64,000 nt of DNA. Source: Embiotoca jacksoni (taxonomy: Eukaryota > Chordata > Actinopteri > Embiotocidae). The DNA is taken from the NCBI GenBank assembly GCA_022577435.1, contig JAKOON010000007.1, positions 1,974,001 to 2,038,000 on the forward strand, read 5' to 3'. Made by a program: the position numbers and the translations under genes. Positions 55,601-64,000 of the stretch are shown one piece after another (positions within the stretch are counted from its first letter, which is position 1; every line of letters begins with the position of its first letter). Below the pieces are notes generated by a model that saw only the letters and a program-made list of their open reading frames with translations, searched no databases and was not told the DNA's origin.

Positions 55601-58600
55601 CACCTACGACCTCGGTTAAGCTACAGAGGAAGAAGGTGTCTTGGCCGCTGAGTGAAGCTGAACTGATTTCTGTATTTTTTTTTTTTTTTTCCAATTCGTG
55701 TTAAAGCTTGTGGATTTACTTGATTATTCCTGACACGTATTGACACAGTTTTCCCCGAAAAGTTGGTGAACTGAGGGTTTTTGTATGTTTTTATTTTTTC
55801 CAACTATTGCTTTACACATTTGTCACACCTGGTTTGACTATAAAATGGGTGGTTATTATCACATCGGATCCAAGTATATGGGCGAGTCGGCGATTTCTGA
55901 GCCTACCAGTGGGTTCGGCAATGTGTTATTAATGAGATAAACATTAAACGGTAGCAGCGACGGCTGCACCAGACCTTCAGCGTGATGAAAAACAAATATG
56001 CGGTTGACGTCGTGACACCGTGCAGTTTTGTTAGATTTGGGAAAAGATCATGCTCGTTCACTCGCACACGCAACTTCAAAAAAAAAAAAAGTCAATGTTG
56101 CCGTTTGTTTCACGCGGGACAAGATCGGCAGTCTCGTGGGTGAAAAATCCTGCGTTTGAAACAACACTGGCTTCCTCCTTTACATATGCAGACGAGGTAC
56201 CTCTCAATAGTCTGTCACCTGTCTTTGCCCTCCCCCCCCGCCCCGTCATTACAAGTACCGCCACTAGAGATCGCATTAAATGTAACCTACTAGGCCTCCG
56301 AGTACGTACAGTTTGCCCAGTCTGAGCTTTGGATCAATTAAATGAACGTGTGGTTACTGCCTCCTGAACCTACGAGGTTCACCTCGCCCTTACTCGGCCA
56401 TATTTTTGGCCGGCGTGCGATGACAATCGCCTCGTCGATAGTCTTGACAAGTCAAATCAGGTGAATCTGTCTTTGTGTTCAGCTGTTCAGAGCGGTTATG
56501 TAGAAATAGAAATAGGCACATCGCATCCGTAACTGAGACAGTCTTCGGAGAAGATGAACACAGGAGTAAACATTTTCGAACGGAAAATAAAAGGCTTTTT
56601 CAAGGTACTTTCTCATTAATGGAATTTCTGTTCTTCATATCAAGAAGAAGGTCAGAGAAAAGTCAGTCTGATATTTTTTCTTTTGAGTAAAAGAGAAATA
56701 TCCATTAATCCAACTGATTGCATGTGGCTGGTTAATGAAAGGTTTTTACTGTCTCTATCAGAGATTTTATGCTTTTGAGGTTTTACAATTATAACTGTAC
56801 AAATATGCCTCAGGAATACACAAACAGGGAAGAAAGTGCTTGTTTATGCTAGAATAGGGAGGTATATATATATATATATATATAGTACTTAAAATGGCAA
56901 TTTGAATTCTGCAAAAATGATTCTGGGATTATAAAGATTGTTTTCTTTTGCTTTGGGATATTTGAAATCCTTTTTGGCTTTAAAGGCTTTTTGCAATTCA
57001 CTCGGTGTCAATCACTGACAGGAACTTTTGGGGCTTTGGGACTGAAAGAGCAGCAGGCTCAGTCAGCTGCATCAGGGCAACCAATAATATCATTTCAGCA
57101 TACAAATATCCTCGAGAGAAATGTTTAATTCTTTTGCGATAGCCAGGAGCCAAAGTCCAGTCCAAGTTCACGCTGCACACAAAAGAATCACGCAGGTAAA
57201 AAGGAAATACACCAACTAAATTCTTACTACCAGCTGGGATGAGTGGGATACAAGCTGATTTGTTTTGATCTCCATTCTTTTGAACTTGGCTACAGGAAAG
57301 CAGCAGACTTGCGCCACCATTTCTATGTGGGAAAGATCCAGAGTAAGTGTGAAGGACGGAAAAACTGCGAGAAACAACAAATGTGCCAAAATCCAGTCTG
57401 ATAAATAGAAAACAAAAATGGCAACATTTCTAAAGGGTTGGACAAAAGAGAAAAAAAATGAAATAATGACATCTAAATGTGGAATGGCGTTAGAGGTCAG
57501 GTGTGATTATCCTGCCGTATAACTGAGTGAGTTAAGAAGGGGTGAAGACATGTCAGTTTATTATATCCATTCTCAGTTAGGAGCTGACAAGGAGACGAGT
57601 TAATCAAGTTGTCAAGACGTTTTTTTTTTTTTTATGGTCACAGGACGATTATGCAAGTAGGCTATTTTTAAAAAAAAAAAAAAATTTTTGCACTCAGGAC
57701 TTTCTGGACTAGCACAAGCAATGTCTAGAGAGTTCATATCTTGATAATGTTCTTTCTTAAAATCAGAATTAGGAATCACTCATTGGCATCGGGTTTTTGC
57801 GACATTTTCAAGACCTGGTTTGTTATATGGATCTGGTCATGCTCCCCTGGGGATTAATTCCAGTCGGTGCTTCCTAACGGTTGCAGCTTGGGTTAATGTT
57901 GAAACTATAAGAGAAGCCTCTAACCAATCAGCATTGACAACCATATGCTCCGAAACTCTTTACCACCGCTGCCACCGTTGGAACTAAATTTAGAAACAAA
58001 CACTTCAACATCAGAGCACTTCGCTCCTCCACTGGTTGCTAATTGATCTTCCATTTAGAGTGACTGAGCGAACCTTCACGGGAACAGGGTGTCCTGACGA
58101 TAATTATGGTGAAGACTGCCGCTGCGAGCAGCAGTCAGGGCGAAGCCGGGCTTAAAAGCAGAACGTTAACCGGCTAGAAACCCCGCTGGCCCCGGTAAGT
58201 CGCCGGTTTCCCAAAGCAGGCCAGAGTGCTCGGCGGCTAACTGCCTTACAAAGCTTACAGCTGAAGCTTTTCCTTTGTGTAGATCAATTGGTTTTTCAGC
58301 AGAAAAGGATTTAAAGCGCGTGTCGTCCACGTCACTACCGATATACGGCGTGGCTTCCTCCGTTTTGGGTCTCAAGGTGAGCGCTGTCACGGATGAACAG
58401 CACAAATGTACATGTCAAAGTACAACATAGTTGAACACAACATAAAAAGAAAAGTGTTCAGTTTTCTGTTTTTGACCGTCAAACCATTGGAAAGGTTTAC
58501 TTTTTTTACTTTTTTTATTTTTTTAGCAATACACGTCAAGACTGATGTATTGAAAGCCTTACATATACTGAAATGTAAATTTTACAAGGCAGTTGAGTTG

Positions 58601-60059
58601 AGTTCAGAAGTGCATTTAACCCATACAATATTCACATATCATCTACCGAGCAATGAAACTTTACTGCCATAAAATATTTAATTTGAACTTTTTCACCCTT
58701 TTAAAACAACAAAATACTTGTGGCTCCCCGGCAGTACATGCAAGAATATTGATTTGCTAAATGCAACAAATTTTAATACGTTTTTGAAACATTTTATGTT
58801 GCAGCCTTCAGGTCAGCAGACCTGTGCTGACCTAAAAAAAAAAAAAAAAAAAAAGAGAAAGGGCTGAACGCCTTCACCGACATCACACCATTCCTTAGCG
58901 ACCTTCACCCTTCACCCCTCCCCTTCCCTATAAGCGATCAATAAATATGCTATTTCAAGTCGTGATGGGAAAATCAATCAGAGAGGTCTTTTTTCCTCTC
59001 CATCACCTCCCTCCCCATCCCCTCCCCTCCCCAGCTACATTTTTCAGAGTGCCTCCGAGGGTCAGTTGCTGAAGTGGAAAGTATTTTCAAGGACTGCTCT
59101 GGATGTGATTGAATGGTGAGATTAATGAAGCTTGACAAACATAAGAAATGTGTTGCACAGGAGAGCAATGGATTCGGTTTGATTTTTATTTCTGACAAAT
59201 TTCACTCACCACAGAAAAAGCCTTAAAATTGACCATGATTAATTGATCATTGATTTAAAAGAAGAAGAAGAAGAAGAAAAAAACTTGTTCTGAACTCTCA
59301 TTTTGGGGATTGTATGCGAAACACAAGATTAACCTTTTATGTCACCACATTTTTGTTTTGGAATTAAAACATTTATAAACACAAGACGCGCATTAAAAAG
59401 ATTACTTATTATATTTGCACTTCAATCTTTTTGAGAAAAACAGGTAATCGGAGCTGAGACGCTATACTTAACTGACTTAAAGTCTGAATATTGAAAATAA
59501 TCTTCTAAATCACCTCATTTACTTATTCACCCATGTTATCAATGAACCCAAAATGAGAAATAACTTCAATAACACCTCTGACATAGTTCACTAATGTTTG
59601 TCAGCGTATTTAGTAAAGCCCTTACAATTTTTGGAGAACACGTGGGCGATATTTTCCAAAACGATGAATAAACGTGTATATGACTGTATAATCTTCAATG
59701 ACCAGCTGTGGAACCAGCGGGGGAGAGCGAAATAGACACTCAGTTATATGAATCACCTGTTACATGTCCATTCATGAACCTAATAACCTAAAGAACCCGG
59801 TGCCCCGGAAACAATTCAGATCACTAACGTGTAGAAATGTGGATGGAACATAACTTGGAGAATAAACTTGTAACCTGTTTTTAAACAACAAATCAATGCA
59901 AATTTTTCTTTATATATATATAAAATTTTGCAATTCTCCCTCAAATGTGGTTTTTAAACAATTTTGAAACACCAAATAACGATTTGAAAAACACAACACA
60001 AATAGAGCAATTTCTCATTTACCCCAAGCATCTTTTTATCGTTTAATGTTGTGGAAGAA

Positions 60060-60155
60060 AAAGCTTTCATATTGCTGCATATCGGGCGACATATACTTTG
60101 ATAGGGATATATCTGTGATAGGCCAATATCAGCCATTAAATTGGTCGGGCTTTAA
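60060..60155. mobile_element. Relic of a fish nonautonomous DNA element (ATATCGGCCGATA type)
   Basis: GTGATAGGCCAATATCAGCC followed by ATTAAATTGGTCGGGCTTTA resembles the end of a known abundant teleost element with GATATCGGCCGATATATCGG words. Short and diverged. Confidence 0.4.
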
Positions 60156-63094
60156 TTATATTACTTGGATGACTAACAATCTTCATAGACATGTAAATTT
60201 GAATTAATGGGAAATCTGAATAAATTAGTGGAGAAATAATAAACAGTGCATGGATCCCTATGAACATGAGTTCAGTCATCTCTCCGCCACTATCAGCAAT
60301 CATCAGTATTTTCATTTGTTTTACAAGAATGTTGTTCATCCCTCCAATAGAGACTTATCTTACTGAGAAACTTGCACTACAAACCTTTGAGTAATTCATT
60401 TGCAGATATAACTCTTGTAACATGGGAACAAAATAAATAAAAACGCCCATTTGAAAATGTGACTTGGACAGGTGATCTGATACGTATCCAACCTGTCACA
60501 GTAAGAACTGTCAGATCAAATTCTGTTGCATCACAGTTCACCGCGCTTCATGGCCGCTCTCTTGGGACCATTTTTAATCCATATTAGTGGCAGCAGTTGG
60601 TGCTACAACTGCAACTCTGCCTTTGGCCCTTTTGCACCTTCTCCGCAGCGCCTGACTGTCACTCAACCCCAACAGCAAATAACCTTTCAGATGAGCCCCC
60701 TTGCTGCTGTTATGTTAATTTGATCGACTGCCCTACTAATTTGTTATTGCAGGTAATGGACAGGATAATTTTTGGAAATTTGCACATTGCTTGGTTCACT
60801 TCTAAACATGGATGTGGGAGGAAATATTAGATTTAAAAAAAAAGAAGTGAAATTAAACATGCAGGTCTGTAAAATAAGTGGCGGTTTATATCACACATTC
60901 AACGGAGACTTCCTTATTACAGGTCAATAAAAGCAAATACACACATAATTAATTGTTCCTTTTACATTAAAACATACATTTCAGCTGACATTGATAACAG
61001 TTTGCCACAAAATAATTACAACTACCTTCAAAATAAAAAAAAACAACGTCTTGAAAAACACTTATCAACACAGACGTTAATCAGGAGCATTAACCTTTTC
61101 ACTGCATGAAAATATGTGCGTCAAGACCATGAATTCCCTTTACTGCCCAGACTAAATCGTTTAGCAGTCAAGCCATACTCTGTGCAACTAAATCATTCAG
61201 TCAAATAATAGGTTACATCACATTGTAGCTGCAGCCTCATGGCAATCATCTTTTTGCTGAAAATGGTCACAAGAGGCGTCAAACAGCATTATTGAAAAGT
61301 ATATTTTCATTATATTAACATATTTTTTTCTCCACAATAAACAGATTTGAAAAAAAAAAAAAAAAGTTAATTCGAAAATACATCTTCACATATACAGTAG
61401 TTTGTGTTTCAGTTTTCTGTGCTTGCATATGAGAAATTTGAGTTTCATTGTTTGTTTTAAATATTTCTCGCTCCACTGATGCTTGGATGACCTAATTGCA
61501 TCTGGTGGATGATTCAGTATAATTTAAGGTCTTAAAATGGTCAATAAAAGGATTAATTTAAAGAAAGTTAATTTGAAACTATCTTGATAAACTATTAATT
61601 ATTTTTTTCAAGTGTTTAGTTGTTGGTTGGACTAAATCATGAGCTCTGGGAAATTATATTGAGCGTGTTTTTGAGTTGAAAATGTACCTGTGAGTTTCTG
61701 TCCTCCCTGAAACAAATGCATACACCCTTTCTCTCTTTTTTTTTTTTTTTTATGTGCCTAAATCCTATTTTTGTTTTGTTTTAAATAATTTTTTTTTCTT
61801 CTCTATTCAAGTCCTAAAAAAAAAAAATCAAAATCATTGTCGGTTGTCTTTTCTGATTGATCCTTGTGTTGTTTTTAATGCACTGTGGTGAAGCCAATGA
61901 TGCGTTTCCACATCGTGGGCAATAGAGTTCCTAATGAACCGACTTCCCCTGTTTGCAAGTGTTTCACTTTGTACCTCGGCAGCAAACAAGAGTAACGAAA
62001 TTAACGGGATCAATATGAGACAGCACAGCTCAATTCACTCGCTTACTTGCGCCTTTTACTTTTTGGACTGGGTGAACTCTGCAAAAGTTTCCTCAATTCA
62101 AAAGTTAAACTCCGTGGTTGTTTATGTAAGCCCGCACGCAGAGCACTGTTTGGCTATCCAACTTCAAACAAAATTTGCCTAATGGAGAGCGAGGGGGAGA
62201 ATGAAAGGTCTCAAGCATCCACGGTCCGTTTTACTGATGTAAAATAAATTTAGCCGACCTTAACCAGTGTGACTTCCACCGACTGTCGCGGTATTCCTGA
62301 CTATTAATATTGCAAATGGCCAACAGCGCACGGTAAAAACAAAGATGCAGACAGTTGCTGAGGCTAAAGTGATGAGAAAAATATAGTTGGACGCTGACAA
62401 AACTTTGCCTTGCGGGGGTGTCTTAGACAACAGGACTCTGAGGTTACTCAGATCACTGAAAGTCACGGAAAACAAACTGCTACGTGGTAGAATATTTCTA
62501 TGTGCGGCATATTATAACTTACGCTATGGACAGTTTAAACTTCCCTCATGAGAAAAATGATAGCGGTTGTCATTTTATCAGGCTTAATATGACGTGTGTT
62601 TATACTTTCACAAAGAACAACTACTTCTGGTCATCATTAATTATGGCTGTTAGTGGCAAAGAGAATATTCCCTCCCACCTGCAGTCAGCTTTTATGTTGA
62701 TATACAGCCTAATTGCATCATCAACAACAGAACCATGCAATAGTGTTCAAGTACAGTTCTTATGGATATAAAGAGAGCCTGTATCATAGACATACAGTAC
62801 ATGCCAGATTACAAAACTACTGTACTTTAATACAGCCTATTTGAAAAACCATTGACAATGTATTCCATTCGTGGTATTACAATTTCCAGGTATTGTACTG
62901 TAACTACTAAAGCATACTTTGTATGGTTTATGCCGCTTTAGGTTTAGGTTGAGCCGCAGTCTTTTCTGAAAAAGTGACTTGAAGCATGACCAAGGATGTG
63001 ATTGATTTACAATAGCTCTCCAGCTTAAAGGAATCAAATTGGGGTGAGAAACCTTCACCATGAAAACGCTTGGGAAAGGTTATATTATCAAACC

Positions 63095-63155
63095 ATAGGC
63101 TGCAACTAACAATTATATGATCAGTTATTATCATTATGTCGAGTGTTGAAATAAG
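63095..63155. mobile_element. Terminal fragment of the TAATCGATTAATCG DNA element
   Basis: AGGCTGCAACTAACAATTAT followed by ATGATCAGTTATTATCATTA matches the end of the same fish element that has a longer copy at 7785-8145. Only about 60 bases remain. Confidence 0.45.
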
Positions 63156-63489
63156 CTTCCTAGCATTAACAATCGGGTAACAATCAAGTATTGATGTTTT
63201 AGAAGCTAGTACAAGTGAAATTTCAATATTTGATGGAAGTACTCAGACTATCAGCGTGCTATATTGTTGCAAACATTTTTTTTAGGTACTTTGTCGTAAC
63301 CACAAATGACATTTACATTAAATTAAGTTCACTCTGCAAAATAAAAAAAAATAAAAAAACACTTAAACATCAGGGCAAATGAACTGCAATCTTGAAACCG
63401 CTTGTAGTAAAAAACAAAAAACTAAAAAAAAACAGGAATGTACTTTCGTAGTTTGGTCCTATCTCATAAATATAGAAAGACAAGACTCG

Positions 63490-63800
63490 ATTTTTCATCT
63501 TGCGAACGCACAGGACATGCACGTGATGCTCGCATCAGTCTCCGTAACACGCTGTATACGTGCAGCGACAGTAAGTGCCTTTGTGTGTCCGTCTTTTTGC
63601 GCGTCACGTCTCCGAGCCCGAGTCCTCGGCGCTGCGCGGTTGTATCTTTTCGCCTCGCACGTACCCTTTCCCGTCTCCTCTACTGACACTGCTGTAACAC
63701 TGCCCGGAGTCCTCGCAGACTGAACACCCTCGAGCCAAGCAAAGCTGTCATTGACGAAGGGCGAGCGAGTGCGTCTGTGCAAGCGTGTTGTACGTACACA
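63490..63800. promoter_or_regulatory. CpG-rich patch near the right edge, possible promoter
   Basis: About 300 bases with many CpG (GCGCGTCACGTCTCCGAG, TCCTCGGCGCTGCGCGG, GACGAAGGGCGAGCGAGTGCG) in otherwise AT-rich DNA. It may be the 5' end of a gene running out of the window or an unannotated exon. No reading frame here is recognisable. Confidence 0.35.
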
Positions 63801-64000
63801 TCTGCCTTTTGCCTTCTATAACCACGTTGCCTTGACAACCGTGCCTCTGTGTTCTTTGTCCTTTGTCACTGTACAGAGCGGCGACGGGATGAAATCATTT
63901 GTCTGATCAAAGTCGTTCACAAGCACCAGAAAGAAAGAAAAAAAAAAAGAAAAGAAAAGAAAGGACCAGCCGTAAATTCAAATTTTCACTTCAGTCTGTG

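Larger units (their letters stand above)
51580..64000. other. Gene-poor right end, 51.6-64 kb
   Basis: No supported gene. It contains a C run passing into CA (52662-52700), pyrimidine-rich DNA (53200-53460), a short TA repeat (56864-56883), a 20-plus A run (58833-58853) and fragments of fish DNA elements (60060-60155, 63095-63155). Several long repeat-poor AT-rich blocks (54380-54960, 58900-59200, 60430-60830, 61880-62250, 62500-62780) look like candidate conserved noncoding DNA. A CpG-rich patch lies at 63490-63800. Confidence 0.4.

Noticed and set aside
58166..58405. 79-codon minus-strand frame with plausible composition
   Set aside because: No splice partners, no known motif and no promoter signal; GC is only slightly raised locally.

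Overview
The window is vertebrate nuclear DNA, almost certainly from a percomorph-type teleost. Evidence: GT-AG multi-exon genes with vertebrate exon phases, (CA)n microsatellites, tRNA-derived SINE fragments of the fish type, LINE tails ending in the teleost motif CTTTATTAATCCC...GGGGAAATT, Tc1-like relics and fish-type nonautonomous DNA elements.

The left third is gene-dense. After about 5 kb without a recognisable gene there is a nine-exon zinc alcohol dehydrogenase on the minus strand (5145-9746). It is head-to-head with gar1 on the plus strand (10332-12515), which encodes the H/ACA snoRNP protein GAR1. Next comes adh5 on the plus strand (14054-18051), the class III alcohol dehydrogenase / glutathione-dependent formaldehyde dehydrogenase, and then eif4e on the plus strand (19542-22956), the mRNA cap-binding initiation factor. 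I rebuilt all four genes exon by exon; each gives an unbroken frame of near-family length (383, 220, 376 and 216 aa). The two adh genes are inverted paralogs with matching exon phases on either side of gar1. The minus-strand copy has lost the class III signature residue.

A fifth, unidentified minus-strand coding fragment has its terminal exon (21272-21498) inside eif4e intron 4. A second exon (28060-28249) joins to it in frame. Its 5' exons are not identified.

From about 28.3 kb to the end I find no gene I can name. This 35 kb holds microsatellites, transposon fragments, a roughly 520 bp terminal-inverted-repeat element, and several long low-repeat, AT-rich blocks with homeodomain-like TAATT words that look like candidate conserved noncoding elements. 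CpG-rich patches at 26.6, 44.8-45.3 and 63.5-63.8 kb may be promoters of unplaced transcripts; the first contains a perfect TCTCGCGAGA palindrome.

Functionally, gar1 and eif4e are growth and translation housekeeping genes and the two adh genes are NAD-dependent alcohol/aldehyde enzymes. They share a neighbourhood, not a pathway. Exon boundaries were placed by eye from splice sites and family knowledge; no alignment or database search was run.
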